NCBI RefSeq assembly: GCF_038502225.1 | Contig: NC_091357.1 | Location: 6,562,760 to 6,626,759, forward strand | Reading direction: 5' to 3' | DNA from: Cherax quadricarinatus | Lineage: Eukaryota; Arthropoda; Malacostraca; Decapoda; Parastacidae | Length of the DNA stretch: 64,000 nucleotides | Part shown: positions 1 to 9,662 of the stretch, one piece after another | Numbering within the stretch: position 1 is the first letter of the stretch | Layout of the letters: the number at the start of each line of letters is the position of its first letter | The notes under the pieces: model-generated | Databases searched by the model: none | The model's input: only the letters and a program-made list of their open reading frames with translations | Told to the model about the DNA's origin: nothing | Made by a program: the position numbers and the translations under genes

Positions 1-84
1 CACACACACACATACACACACACACATACACACACACACACACACACATACACACACATACACTAAAACACACACACACACACG
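1..84. repeat. CA microsatellite at window start
   Basis: Nearly continuous CA dinucleotides with a few CATA and CTAAAA interruptions. The array is cut by the window edge, so its true length is unknown. Confidence 0.95.
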
Positions 85-311
85 TACTCATATACAACAG
101 GCCTAGTGTCTAATCGACATGTGCCTAGGACAAAATGGTAACTAACACACATACACACGCTACTCACCAGGTGTTGGGCATCAGCAGTATGGGTACACAG
201 CTCCCAGCTACCCCATGGCTGTGCTGCAAAAAAACAAACCGATAATTAAACCAATGGGAACTTCAGGGTTAAAACACCCACACTAAGAAATATACAAGTA
301 AAAAATCAAAA
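85..311. other. No recognisable feature
   Basis: Mixed-composition sequence between the CA microsatellite and the first minisatellite. No coding potential, tRNA-like box or known repeat end was seen. Confidence 0.5.
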
Positions 312-478
312 GATACCTCTAAACCAATGAAAGATACTTGTAAACCAATAAAAAATATTGTTAAACCAGTAAAAGATACTTGTAAACCTATAAAAATACT
401 TTTAAACTAATAAGATACTCGTAAACCAATAAAATATATTTATAAACCAATAAAAAATACTTTTGTAGATTAATAAAA
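312..478. repeat. Degenerate AT-rich minisatellite, about 24-bp unit
   Basis: About seven imperfect copies of a unit containing GATACTTGTAAACCAATAA. Copies differ by substitutions and small indels, so this is an older array than its neighbours. Confidence 0.75.
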
Positions 479-490
479 CACATTCATAAA

Positions 491-1150
491 AAAACAAGAA
501 TTTACCAGCCCAGAATTTAAATGTTTAGAATTGACCTGTGTCCATTTAACAGGCTAGAATTTAAATGTCCAGAATTTGCCTGTGTGCTTTTACAAGCCTA
601 GAATTTATATGTTTTTATACCAGCCCAGAATTCATGTTTTTTTTTCCAGACCAGAATTTAAATATACAGAATTTTCCTATATGCTTTTACCAGCTCAGAA
701 TCAGTGTGTGGTTTTTACCAGCCCAGAATTTGTGTTTGGCTTTTACCAGCCCAGAATTTATGTGTTTGGATTTTACCAGCCTAGAATTTATGTGTTTGGA
801 TTTTACCAGCCCAGAATTTATGTGTTTATATTTTACCAGCCCAGAATTTATGTGTTTGGATTTATCCAGCCCAGAATTTATGTGTTTGGATTTTACCAGC
901 CCAGAATTTGTGTTTGGATTTTACCAGCCCAGAATTTATGTGTTTGGATTTTACCAGCCCAGAATTTGTGTGTTTGGATTTTACCAGCCCAGAATTTATG
1001 TGTTTGCTTTTTACCAGCCTAGAATTCGTGTGTTTGGATCTTACCAGCCCAGAATTTATGTGTTTATATTTTACCAGCCCAGAATTTATTTGCTTATATT
1101 TTACCAGCCCAGAATTTATTTGTTTATATTTTACCAGGCCAGAATTTACT
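491..1150. repeat. 30-bp minisatellite (TTTTACCAGCCCAGAATTTA type)
   Basis: About 22 copies of a 30-bp unit: TTTTACCAGCCCAGAATTTA followed by TGTGTTTGGA. The 5' copies, before about 700, are the most diverged and the middle copies nearly identical. Because 30 is a multiple of three and the unit lacks stops in several frames, overlapping open frames up to 222 codons appear on both strands. They encode only a 10-residue repeat and are not evidence of a gene. Confidence 0.95.
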
Positions 1151-1426
1151 CTAGAACAGAGCAAAAATGTAACCATTCTCACGTGCATGTTCCCTTCCAG
1201 CAAAAATTTACAGTGAATAAACGTACAACATAATAAGATTCAACTGTACCATTCTCCGATACAGTATTACACGATCTGCTCATTACAGCTAATTGTAAGA
1301 TACATTATCAGTGTTATGGCGCTCGATATATGCAAAAACAATCTAAAACTATTATTAAACAAAATTATCTATGCATTTTTTGGGAAAAAATCCTTCAGAA
1401 AACATGTGGAAATTTGATTTCTGGGG

Positions 1427-1791
1427 ATTATGTGCAAGGAGTAGATGGACTGTCATGTTACTGTATGCAAGGAGTAGATGGACTGTCATGTTACTGTATG
1501 CAAGGAGTAGATGGACTGTCATGTTACTGTATGCAAGGAGTAGATGGACTGTCATGTTACTGTATGCAAGGAGTAGATGGACTGTCATGTTACTGTATGC
1601 AAGGAGTAGATGGACTGTCATGTTACTGTATGCAAGGAGTAGATGGACTGTCATGTTACTGTATGTAAGGAGTAGATGGACTGTCATGTTACTGTATGTA
1701 AGGAGTAGATGGACTGTCATGTTACTGTATGTAAGGAGTAGATGGACTGTCATGTTACTGTATGCAAGGAGTACATGGACTGTCATGTTCA
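1427..1791. repeat. 33-bp minisatellite (GTAGATGGACTGTCATGTTA type)
   Basis: About 11 almost identical copies of a 33-bp unit containing GTAGATGGACTGTCATGTTA. ATGCAAGG changes to ATGTAAGG in three consecutive copies near the 3' end, which marks a local sub-duplication. A decaying tail of TCATGTT/TTCATCAT motifs follows to about 1870. The in-frame periodicity produces spurious open frames on both strands. Confidence 0.95.
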
Positions 1792-1870
1792 TTATTCATT
1801 GTTGTCATGTTTATGATTCACTACTGTCAGGTCCATCATTCACTGTCATATTCATCATCCATTAGTGGCG

Positions 1871-2050
1871 ATGAGTAAGAAAATCCAAAGCAGAGAGATG
1901 CAGAGCTGATGATTCTTGTCTTGCAAGACACTTGTGGTCTCTAGACTGCGGTATTGTTGTACCTAGTAGTTTATATTTCCTATGTGTTTATATTTCCACC
2001 TAGTAGGGTCATTGAAGCTAAAACCTTGGGTAGCTTCAAACATAGGTCAG
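1871..2050. other. Unassigned spacer
   Basis: Unique-looking sequence between two minisatellites. Nothing in it supports a gene or a named element. Confidence 0.4.
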
Positions 2051-2520
2051 ATAAATACACAAGTCCTAGGTAGTAGGTTGGCAGATAGCAACCACCTAGG
2101 GAGGTACTACCATCCTATGCTAGTATGCTGGTAGACAGCAGCCACCCAGGGAGGTACTACCGTCCTGTGGTAGAAGGTTGGTAGACAACAACCACCCAGG
2201 GAGGTACTACCGTCCTGTGGTAGTAAGTTTATAGACAGCAACCACCCAGGGAGGTACTACCGTCCTGTGGTAATAGGTTGATAGACAACAACCACCCAGG
2301 GAGGTACTACCGTCCTGTGGTAGTAGGTTGATAGACAACAACCACCCAGGGAGGTTCTACCGTCCTGTGGTAGTAAGTTTATAGACAGCAACCACCCAGG
2401 GAGGTACTACCGTCCTGTGGTAATAGGTTGATAGACAACAACCACCCAGGGAGGTACTACCGTCCTGTGGTAGTAAGTTTATAGACAGCAACCACCCAGG
2501 GAGGTACTACCGTCCTGCCA
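2051..2520. repeat. 50-bp tandem array built from a dispersed element
   Basis: Nine copies with exact 50-bp spacing: the word ACCACCCAGGGAGGTACTAC or a close variant falls at 2091, 2141, 2191, 2241, 2291, 2341, 2391, 2441 and 2491. The last copy runs into a longer dispersed element (to about 2570). That element also occurs once, unamplified, in reverse orientation at 41345-41440, and in a diverged form at 30985-31190. Confidence 0.93.
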
Positions 2521-2575
2521 AGCGAGTGTAAAACGGAAACCTGTAATTATTTTACATGATGGTAGGATTGCTAGT
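2491..2575 (+). repeat. Dispersed repeat containing the 50-bp unit plus a unique 3' part
   Basis: The segment ACCACCCAGGGAGGTACTAC, then CCTGCCAAGCGAGTG and CTGTAATTATTTTACATGAT, matches 41345-41440 read in reverse complement. This defines an interspersed family of at least 85 bp. Its class is unknown: no RNA polymerase III boxes, TIRs or coding frame could be seen. Confidence 0.65.
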
Positions 2576-2666
2576 GTTTTTTTTTTGTCTCAAACACGCG
2601 GGATAACAGGTATATCTTGCTACCTGGAGCCTGCCTGCACATGCACTACACGTGCAAGTACAGGCA

Positions 2667-2920
2667 GGCCCCACTTATACAGCAGGTTAGGTTCCGCGAT
2701 ACTGCTGTAAAGTGAAACAAGTTTTTTTTATCATTTTCAAATACATATTGAGTGACAGAGCTAGGCCTGAAAAAATGCATATACAATACGTATTATTTAC
2801 CTTAAAATATTTTAATCCTTAGCTAAGAGTGGTGAATATATTTAATGTAGGAAGTCTAAATAAATGAAGAATGGGTATATTAAAAACTGCTGCATTAGCG
2901 AAACGCTGTAAAGCGGGGCC
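2667..2920. mobile_element. Short non-autonomous DNA transposon (MITE-like)
   Basis: The left end GGCCCCACTTATACAGCA and the right end TGCTGTAAAGCGGGGCC are imperfect terminal inverted repeats of about 17 bp, enclosing about 254 bp of non-coding, AT-rich sequence. The phrase CTGCTGTAAAG recurs just inside the left end, giving sub-terminal repeats. No transposase is encoded. The superfamily cannot be fixed because no clear target-site duplication was found. Confidence 0.6.
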
Positions 2921-2962
2921 CACCCGTACACACACACAGTATATATGCATATATATATAAAC

Positions 2963-3031
2963 TGTCTCTACGTCCACAGCAGGACTCGAACAGAGTTAGC
3001 GGGTTCGAGTCCTGCTGTGGACGTAGAGACA
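2963..3031. repeat. Perfect 29-bp-arm hairpin carrying a tRNA-like B box
   Basis: Arms 2963-2991 and 3003-3031 are perfect reverse complements around an 11-nt loop. The right arm includes GGTTCGAGTCC, a good RNA polymerase III B-box match, so the arms look like a folded-back 3' half of a tRNA-derived SINE head. No A box or complete tRNA cloverleaf is present. Confidence 0.85.
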
Positions 3032-3103
3032 ATGTTTGTAAATAATTTCGCCTGTTTGCGAGTTGTTAAGCATGCATATATATATATGTATATGTGTATT
3101 TTT

Positions 3104-3280
3104 CATGGGGAAGTGGAACAGAATTCTTCCTCTAAGTCGTGCGTGTCGTAAGAGGCGACTAAAATGCCGAACAAGGGGCTAGTAACCCCTTCTGTATAAA
3201 TTACTAATTTTAAAAAGAAAAACTTTCGTTTTTCTTTTTTGGGTCACCTGCCTCGGTGGGATACTGCCGGCTTGTTAAAA

Positions 3281-3282
<2 letters not shown>
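3104..3282 (+). mobile_element. LINE 3' end copy (GGGGAAGTGGAACAG family)
   Basis: A non-coding 3' segment starts at CATGGGGAAGTGGAACAGAA. It passes through AAGAGGCGACTAAAATGCC and AAGGGGCTAGTAACCCCTTC and ends in TGCCTCGGTGGGATACTGCC before a poly(AT) tract. The same segment occurs in reverse at 6503-6692 and 40994-41177. Its last part (CACCCTGCCTTGGTGGGA) is also close to the 3' end of the long LINE at 60-62 kb, which suggests related 3' termini. The copy is severely 5'-truncated. Confidence 0.75.

Positions 3283-3347
<65 letters not shown>
3283..3347. repeat. AT microsatellite
   Basis: Uninterrupted TA dinucleotides for about 60 bp, directly abutting the 3' end of the LINE fragment. Confidence 0.97.
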
Positions 3348-3860
3348 GAGTGAGATGCGATTGGATTCGAGTGGGACTTACACTTGAATTAATAGGGTTA
3401 CCAAAGTTTATTCCTTGGGTAACACTGATAATGGGTAGGGTGAGCATTTTTTAGTGGGTTTGGGTTTGACAAAACCTGTCTAATAGGACCGGTAGATGTG
3501 CTGCAGTGTTCCTCCTTTCTTATGTTCTTATGATTTAATTAAGGTTGGAAATTATCATGGCTGAGGGATTGACCACCATAAAATTACTACTGTTTCAAGG
3601 CTGAGGGACTGACCATATATTTACCTCTCCAATGCGTCTGCCATCTTCATATTTAGCCACCTCTGTATTCGAACCCCGGCAAAGCGTTGGACCTGTTGGG
3701 ACCACAGTCTCCTGTCCACCTTTCTATTCACAAGCATCTAAATTAATGAGGTGCAAACAAGGACACGATGGGAAAACTAACCGCAATGGTCCCAGAGTTG
3801 TGTTTTCAACACCCTTCCCCCAGCCCATCGAGCACCTTACACTATGAGAACTCAATGTAT
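3348..3860. other. Unassigned mosaic of dispersed-repeat scraps
   Basis: It includes a stretch ending GCAGTGTTCCTCCTTTCTTA at 3502-3521, which reads like the 3' end of another interspersed family, and two GCTGAGGGA(C/T)TGACCA phrases at about 3560 and 3600. A similar phrase occurs in the Penelope-type unit near 47025. No open frame here looks like a protein I know. Confidence 0.4.
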
Positions 3861-3973
3861 ACACAAATAACCCGCACATTGGAGAGAGAAGCTTACGACT
3901 TGACTTTGTAAATGGTCCAAGTCTGACCCAAACGTCGTGGATCTCCTCTCTCCTATGTGCGGGTTATTTGTGT
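3861..3973. repeat. Inverted-repeat element, AACCCGCACAT family
   Basis: The outer arms read ACACAAATAACCCGCACAT and, in reverse complement, ATGTGCGGGTTATTTGTGT. The inner part holds GACTTTGTAAATGGTCC and a diverged CAAACGTCGT core. It is a mutated version of the nearly perfect palindrome at 23971-24088. Half-copies lie at about 6985-7035 and 28262-28335. Confidence 0.8.
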
Positions 3974-3985
3974 ATTGTTCCAGTC

Positions 3986-4872
3986 ACGGTTACCTGGAGG
4001 TTATTCCGGGGATCAACGCCCCCGCGGCCCGGTCCATGACCAGGCCTCCCGATGGATCAGGGCCTGATCAACTAGGCTGTTACTGCTGGCAGCACGCAGT
4101 CCAACGTACGAGCCACAGCCCGGCTGACCCGGCACTGACTTTAGGTATCTGTCCAGCTCTCTCTTGAAGGCAGCCAGGGGCTTATTGGCAATTCCCCTAA
4201 TGCTTGATGGGAGGCTGTTGAACAGTTTTGGGCCCCGGACACTTATGGTGTTTTCCCTTAGTGTACCAATGGCGCCCCTACTTTTTATTGGGGGCATTTT
4301 GCATCGCCTGCCCAGTCTTTTACTTTCGTAGGGAGTGATTTCTGTGTGCAGATTTGGGACCATTCCTTCCAAGATTTTCAAAGTGTAGATTATGATATAT
4401 CTCTCCCTCCTGCGTTCCAACGAGTACAAGTCAAGTGCTTCCAAGCGTTCCCAGTAGTTAAGGTGCTTGACAGAACTTATACGTGCAGTAAAGGATCTCT
4501 GTACACTCTCTAGATCTGCGATTTCACCTGCTTTGAATGGAGATGTTAATGTACAGCAGTATTCCAGCCTAGAGAGAACAAGTGATTTGAAAAGGATCAT
4601 CATGGGCTTGGCATCTCTCGTTTTGAAAGTTCTCATTATCCATCCTATCATTTTCTTTGCACGTGCGATCGTGGCACTGTTGTGATCCTTGAAAGTGAGA
4701 TCCTCAGACATTACTACTCCCAGGTCCCTTACATTATTTTTCTGCTCTATTGTATGGCCGGAGTCAGTAGTATACTCTGTTCTAGTTATTATCTCCTCCA
4801 GTTTTCCATAACGGAGTAGTTGGAATTTGTCCTCATTGAGCATCATATTGTTTACCGTTGCCCACTGGAAAA
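3986..4872 (-). pseudogene. CR1-like LINE, 3' half of reverse transcriptase and 3' end
   Basis: On the minus strand a 298-codon frame (4909-4013) encodes the C-terminal part of a CR1-type reverse transcriptase downstream of the catalytic palm. Recognisable pieces are NEDKFQLLRYG (residues 25-35), RDLGVVMSEDLTF (61-73), SRLEYCC (113-119) and RGPKLFNSLPSSIRGI (225-240). The non-coding 3' end has the family's GGGGGCGTTGATCCCCGGAA-like signature. The first 12 codons are not CR1; they belong to the neighbouring LINE (see 4873-5600). The element is 5'-truncated and lacks the catalytic palm and any endonuclease, so it is dead. Related pieces: 6706-6930, 10386-10800, 29660-30245, 39100-39570, 57560-57790. 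Confidence 0.88.
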
Positions 4873-5600
4873 CCTCGCACACAAAATCTCCTTTACCCCC
4901 TCCCTCCAACCTTTCCTAGGCCGACTCCTACCCCACCTTCCCTCCACTACAGATTTATACACTCTCCAAGTCATTCTATTTCGTTCCATCCTCTCTACAT
5001 GTCCGAACCACCTCAACAACCCCTCCTCAACCCTCTGGATAATAGTTTTGGTAATCCTACACCTCCTCCTAATCTCCAAACTACGGATTCTCTGCATTAA
5101 ATTCACACCACACATTGCCCTCAGACGTGGCATCTCCACTGCCTCCAGCCTTCTCCTTGTTGCAACATCCACCACCCATGCTTCACACCCATATAAGAGT
5201 GTTAGTATAACTATACTCTCATACATTCCCCTCTTTGCTTCCATTGACAAAGTTCTCTGTCTCCACAGGCTCCTGGGAGCACCACTCATTTCTTTCCCTT
5301 CGTCAGTTCTATGATTCACCTCATCCTTCATAGACCTATCCGCTGACACGTCCACTCCCAAATATCTGAATACATTCACCTCCTCCACACACTCTTTTTC
5401 CAATCTGATATCCAATCTTTCGTTACATTTTTGTTATCCTCATTACTTCATTCTTTCCCATATTCACTTTTAATTTCCTTCTTTTACATACCCTACCAAA
5501 TTCATCCACCAACCTCTGCACCCTCTCTTCAGAATCTCCAAAAAGCACAGTGTCATCAGCAAAGAGAAACTGTGACAACTCCCAACTCGGTATTGTGCCT
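4873..5600 (-). pseudogene. LINE reverse transcriptase fragment, same family as 60-62 kb
   Basis: The minus strand encodes SQFLFADDTVLFGDSEERVQ and DEFGRVCKRRKLKVNMGK (about 5585-5423). In another frame it continues with VNVFRYLGVDVSAD, YGCEAWVVD and RWFGHVERMERNRMTWRVY (5415-4873). This is the reverse-transcriptase palm end plus thumb and C-terminal region. The catalytic FADD box is intact here. A frameshift or short deletion near 5415-5425 breaks the frame, and the copy is cut at 4873 by direct fusion to a CR1 fragment. Upstream of about 5600 the family similarity stops. Confidence 0.88.
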
Positions 5601-5790
5601 TTTTTTTCAATCCCTGTATGAACACACAAACAACAATACAAATATAACAATATCATTACTGAGGAAATGGTATGGTGATACCGACAAGATGTGGTATCCA
5701 CAACATCATTATTGACGAAGACACACTACAAGTATAGTGACACTATAATTACAGTGGTGGAATTACCAACAATATTTTAGCTACAAGGAC
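5601..5790. other. Unassigned AT-rich spacer
   Basis: Contains short runs such as ACACACAAACAACAATACA. It also has GTGGTGGAATTACCAACAATAT, which reappears diverged near 30552 just upstream of another Penelope-type hairpin. It may therefore be the outer part of that repeat family. Confidence 0.4.
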
Positions 5791-5902
5791 ACAAGTCTAT
5801 CTAATGCGACACTGTGGCAACATTTCGGCCTGACAAAGCTCCTGGAGAGCGAAACGTTGCCACAATAAAATGTCACATTAGTTGCACATGTGTCCTTGCA
5901 CT
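5791..5902. repeat. Penelope-type hairpin repeat, GTGGCAACGTTTCG family
   Basis: Imperfect inverted arms (GACACAAGT...GTGGCAACATTTCG against CGAAACGTTGCCACAATAAA...ACATGTGTCC) surround CTGACAAAGCTCCTGGAGAG. The core CTGACAA, a short stem, then GAAACG is a degenerate form of the hammerhead-like motif described in the findings. Related hairpins are at 30579-30701 and about 47440-47560. Confidence 0.7.
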
Positions 5903-5973
5903 TAATATGATCTTTCTTTAAAAGCAGCACTTATGAACAAGCACTTACGTACAGTTTCAGGACATTTATTAGA

Positions 5974-6037
5974 GGAAACGTTTCGCCACGAGTGGCTTCT
6001 TCAGGACTCGAGAAGCCACTCGTGGTGAAACGTTTCC
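5974..6037. repeat. 27-bp-arm hairpin with GGAAACGTTTCGCCACGAG arms
   Basis: Arms 5974-6000 and 6011-6037 are reverse complements with one mismatch around a 10-nt spacer. The arm word is shared with the region downstream of the Penelope endonuclease at 38685-38720, so this is a folded-back piece of that terminal region. Confidence 0.85.
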
Positions 6038-6145
6038 AATAATAACCCTGAACTGCACGTTACGTGTCTTTTTCACATATTGTCGGTATCACCATAGAAT
6101 TTCTCGGTACTTATACACACAAACTCCAAATACAACACTCGTTCC

Positions 6146-6405
6146 CGCTTCACACACGGAGGGCCCGGGTTCGATTCCCGGCGGGGCGGAAACATTTCGA
6201 TGCGTTTCCTTACACCTGTTGTCATGTTCACCTAGCAGCAAATAGGTACCTGGGTGTTAGTCGACTGGTGTGGGTGGCATCCTGGGGGACAAGACTGAGG
6301 ACCACAATGGAAATAAGTTAGACAGTCCTCGATGACGCACTGACTTCCTTGGGTTATCCTGGTTACCTAACCCTCCGGGGTTAAAAATCCGAAGAATCTC
6401 TTACT
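6146..6405 (+). mobile_element. tRNA-derived SINE, family B
   Basis: The head contains CCCGCTTCACACACGGAGGG and the B box GGTTCGATTCC (6168-6178). A central domain AAATAGGTACCTGGGTGTTA...GACTGGTGTGGG follows, and the copy ends at GGGGTTAAAAATCCGAA. The flanks, about 6112-6143 and 6408-6432, are similar (ACTTATACACAC...CTCCA), which could be a mutated target-site duplication. A second, cleaner copy is at 29345-29640. Non-autonomous; transcription would be by RNA polymerase III. Confidence 0.82.
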
Positions 6406-6502
6406 TATACACACTCCAGATATAACAACATTATCAGTACTCCTAATCACTTCCGGCTATTCATTACCCAGGTCCCCAACACGCCCCGGGAATGGATTGG
6501 TA

Positions 6503-6692
6503 TTTTTTTTCCAACAAACTGGCCGTATCCCACCAAGGCAGGGTGGCCCAAAAAGAAAAACGAAAGCTTCTGTCTTTAAATTTAGTAATATATACAGGAG
6601 AAGGGGTTACTAGCCCCTTGCTCCCGGCATTTTAGTCGCCGTTTACGACACGCATGACTTACGGAGGAAGAATTCTGTTTCACTTCCCCATG
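6503..6692 (-). mobile_element. LINE 3' end copy, GGGGAAGTGGAACAG family, reverse
   Basis: Reverse-orientation copy of the 3104-3282 segment: GGCCGTATCCCACCAAGGCA, AAGGGGTTACTAGCCCCTT, then CTTCCCCATGG. It ends in a fold-back, because the terminal CTGTTTCACTTCCC is repeated in inverted form at 6692-6705. Confidence 0.78.
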
Positions 6693-6705
6693 GGAAGTGA
6701 AACAG
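6675..6705. repeat. 14-bp-arm palindrome at a LINE truncation point
   Basis: CTGTTTCACTTCCC (6675-6688) and GGGAAGTGAAACAG (6692-6705) are perfect inverse complements around CAT. The left arm belongs to the LINE 3' family. The right arm is an inverted duplicate that replaces the expected LINE continuation. Confidence 0.85.
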
Positions 6706-6930
6706 AGACCAAGACTTTTCAACACTACCCTAATACATAAGCTAAATCACCAACGGATCCCAAGTAATCTTCAAGAGGGAACCGGATAATTAAATATATG
6801 TTCCTGATTAGCCAAGCTGTAGTACATATGATGGCTGCATGCTGGTAGCACCAACAGCATGGATAATCAGGGCATCTATCGGAAGGCTTGTTCTGAGACC
6901 GGGCCGCAGGGGTTGTGACTCCGAAACTCC
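6706..6930 (+). pseudogene. CR1-like LINE 3' fragment, heavily decayed
   Basis: GACCAAGACTTTTCAACAC matches the phrase at 30013 inside another CR1 fragment. Later phrases (TTCAAGAGGGAAC, CATCTATCGGAAGGCTTGTT, GAGACCGGGCCGCAGGGG) are recognisable as the coding end and 3' end of the CR1 family at 3986-4872. Several frame breaks and internal gaps are present. Confidence 0.65.
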
Positions 6931-6954
6931 ACTCACAAAAACAACTTCAAGTAA

Positions 6955-7235
6955 TGAATAAAAAGGCACAATATTGTGACTGGAACAATGCACAAATAAC
7001 CCGCACATACGTAAAACTTATGAAGACGTTTCGCCCATTAACTAGCCACAACTTTATGACGGCGTTCCAATTTGGACCACTGAGTGTAGACCTATCAGTA
7101 AGTCCTTAATTTTCCGAACCATACGGTGCACTGTGCCATACTGTGCCAAGGTCAGAAGTGCTCGGAGAGTTGGAGTACACAGTAAACAAGGGGCCACTAC
7201 GATCATCAGGACAGACGAGAACAACGAGTGGCACT
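6955..7235. other. Half-copy of the AACCCGCACAT element plus unassigned DNA
   Basis: AAAAAGGCACAATATTGTGACTGGAAC and CACAAATAACCCGCACATA match the left arm of the palindrome at 23933-24093. A GACGTTTCGCCC core follows and the copy then stops. The rest, to 7235, is not recognised. Confidence 0.55.
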
Positions 7236-7382
7236 GAGTATAGCAGTGAACACTGTACAGCAGTGAGTATAGCAGTGAACACTGTACAGCAGTGAGTATA
7301 GCAGTGAACACTGTACAGCAGTGAGTATAGCAGTGAACACTGTACAGCAGTGAGTATAGCAGTGAACACTGTACAGCAGTAT
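7236..7382. repeat. 29-bp minisatellite, five copies
   Basis: Five nearly identical units of AGTATAGCAGTGAACACTGT plus ACAGCAGTG. GTGAACACTGTAC contains a short internal palindrome. Open minus-strand frames here are repeat artefacts. Confidence 0.93.
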
Positions 7383-7558
7383 TCACAGGAGGGCACGAGA
7401 TGATTAGGTTAGGTTAGCTAAGTCTGGAAATAGGACAAGTGTGTCCTGACGCGGGTCTTATTCATATGACGACCCGCAGTTGGAGCTTTTGGTCACCTGA
7501 CCAAGGCCTTCCACTGGCTTACCCCTCCACCTCCTTTATAAAATAAGTCTACCCAGCG
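7383..7558. other. Spacer between two arrays
   Basis: Unique-looking sequence with a short GATTAGGTTAGGTTAGC run. No feature supported. Confidence 0.4.
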
Positions 7559-9662
7559 AGTATCACTGCAACCCCCCTCCTGTCTCACTGCACAGCTTCC
7601 TCCCCCGTCTCACTGCACAGCTTCCTCCCCCGTCTCACTGCACAGCTTCCCCCCGTCTCACTGCACAGCTCTCCCCCCGTCTCACTGCACAGCTTCCCCC
7701 CGTCTCACTGCACAGCTTCCTCCCCCGTCTCACTGCACAGCTTCCTCCCCCGTCTCACTGCACAGCTTCCTCCCCCGTCTCACTGCACAGCTTCCCCCCG
7801 TCTCACTGCACAGCTTCCCCCCGTCTCACTGCACAGCTCTCCCCCGTCTCACTGCACAGCTTCCCCGTCTCACTGCACAGCTTCCTCCCCCGTCTCACTG
7901 CACAGCTTCCCCCCGTCTCACTGCACAGCTTCCCCCCGTCTCACTGCACAGCTTCCCCCCGTCTCACTGCACAGCTTCCTCCCCCGTCTCACTGCACAGC
8001 TTCCCCCCGTCTCACTGCACAGCTTCCCCCCGTCTCACTGCACAGCTTCCTCCCCCGTCTCACTGCACAGCTTCCCCCCGTCTCACTGCACAGCTTCCCC
8101 CCGTCTCACTGCACAGCTTCCTCCCCCGTCTCACTGCACAGCTTCCTCCCCCGTCTCACTGCACAGCTTCCCCCCGTCTCACTGCACAGCTTCCTCCCCC
8201 GTCTCACTGCACAGCTTCCCCCCGTCTCACTGCACAGCTTCCCCCCGTCTCACTGCACAGCTTCCTCCCCCGTCTCACTGCACAGCTTCCTCCCCCGTCT
8301 CACTGCACAGCTTCCCCCCGTCTCACTGCACAGCTATCCCCCGTCTCACTGCACAGCTTCCTCCCCCGTCTCACTGCACAGCTTCCCCCCGTCTCACTGC
8401 ACAGCTTCCTCCCGTCTCACTGCACAGCTTCCCCCCGTCTCACTGCACAGCTTCCTCCCCCGTCTCACTGCACAGCTTCCTCCCCCGTCTCACTGCACAG
8501 CTTCCCCCCGTCTCACTGCACAGCTTCCTCCCCCGTCTCACTGCACAGCTTCCTCCCCCGTCTCACTGCACAGCTTCCTCCCCCGTCTCACTGCACAGCT
8601 TCCCCCCGTCTCACTGCACAGCTTCCTCCCCCGTCTCACTGCACAGCTTCCCCCCGTCTCACTGCACAGCTTCCCCCCGGCTCACTGCACAGCTTCCCCC
8701 CGTCTCACTGCACAGCTTCCTCCCCCGTCTCACTGCACAGCTTCCCCCCGTCTCACTGCACAGCTTCCCCCCGTCTCACTGCACAGCTTCCCCCCGTCTC
8801 ACTGCACAGCTTCCTCCCCCGTCTCACTGCACAGCTTCCTCCCCCGTCTCACTGCACAGCTTCCCCCCGTCTCACTGCACAGCTTCCCCCCGTCTCACTG
8901 CACAGCTTCCCCCCGTCTCACTGCACAGCTTCCCCCCCGTCTCACTGCACAGCTTCTCCCCCGTCTCACTGCACAGCTTCCCCCCGTCTCACTGCACAGC
9001 TTCCTCCCCCGTCTCACTGCACAGCTTCCTCCCCCGTCTCACTGCACAGCTTCCCCCCGTCTCACTGCACAGCTTCCTCCCCCGTCGAATGCACAGCTTC
9101 CTCCCCCGTCTCACTGCACAGCTTCCCCCCGTCTCACTGCACAGCTTCCCCCCGTCTCACTACACAGCTTCCCCCCGTCTCACTGCACAGCTTCCTCCCC
9201 CGTCTCACTGCACAGCTTCCTCCCCCGTCTCACTGCACAGCTTCCCCCCGTCTCACTGCACAGCTTCCCCCCGTCTCACTGCACAGCTTCCCCCCGTCTC
9301 ACTGCACAGCTTCCCCCCGTCTCACTGCACAGCTTCCTCCCCCGTCTCACTGCACAGCTTCCTCCCCCGTCTCACTGCACAGCTTCCCCCGTCTCACTGC
9401 ACCGCGTCCCCCCGTCTCACTGCACAGCTTCCTCCCCCGTCTCACTGCACAGCTTCCTCCCCCGTCTCACTGCACAGCTTCCCCCCGTCTCACTGCACAG
9501 CTTCCCCCGTCTCACTGCACAGCTTTCCCGTCTCACTGCACAGCTTCCCCCCGTCTCACTGCACAGCTTCCCCCCGTCTCACTGCACAGCTTCCCCCGTC
9601 TCACTGCACAGCTTCCCCCCGTCTCACTGCACAGCTTCCCCCCGTCTCACTGCACAGCTTCC
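7559..9662. repeat. C-rich 23/25-bp minisatellite (GTCTCACTGCACAGCTTCC)
   Basis: About 85-90 copies of GTCTCACTGCACAGCTTCC followed by a C tract of variable length. Two dominant unit forms exist, 25 bp with CTTCCTCCCCC and 23 bp with CTTCCCCCC, mixed irregularly along the array. Private variants are rare (GAATGCAC at about 9087, ACCGCGTCC at about 9402). The 211-codon frame at 9089-9724 is a product of the array. The opposite strand has G runs of five to seven. Confidence 0.97.
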
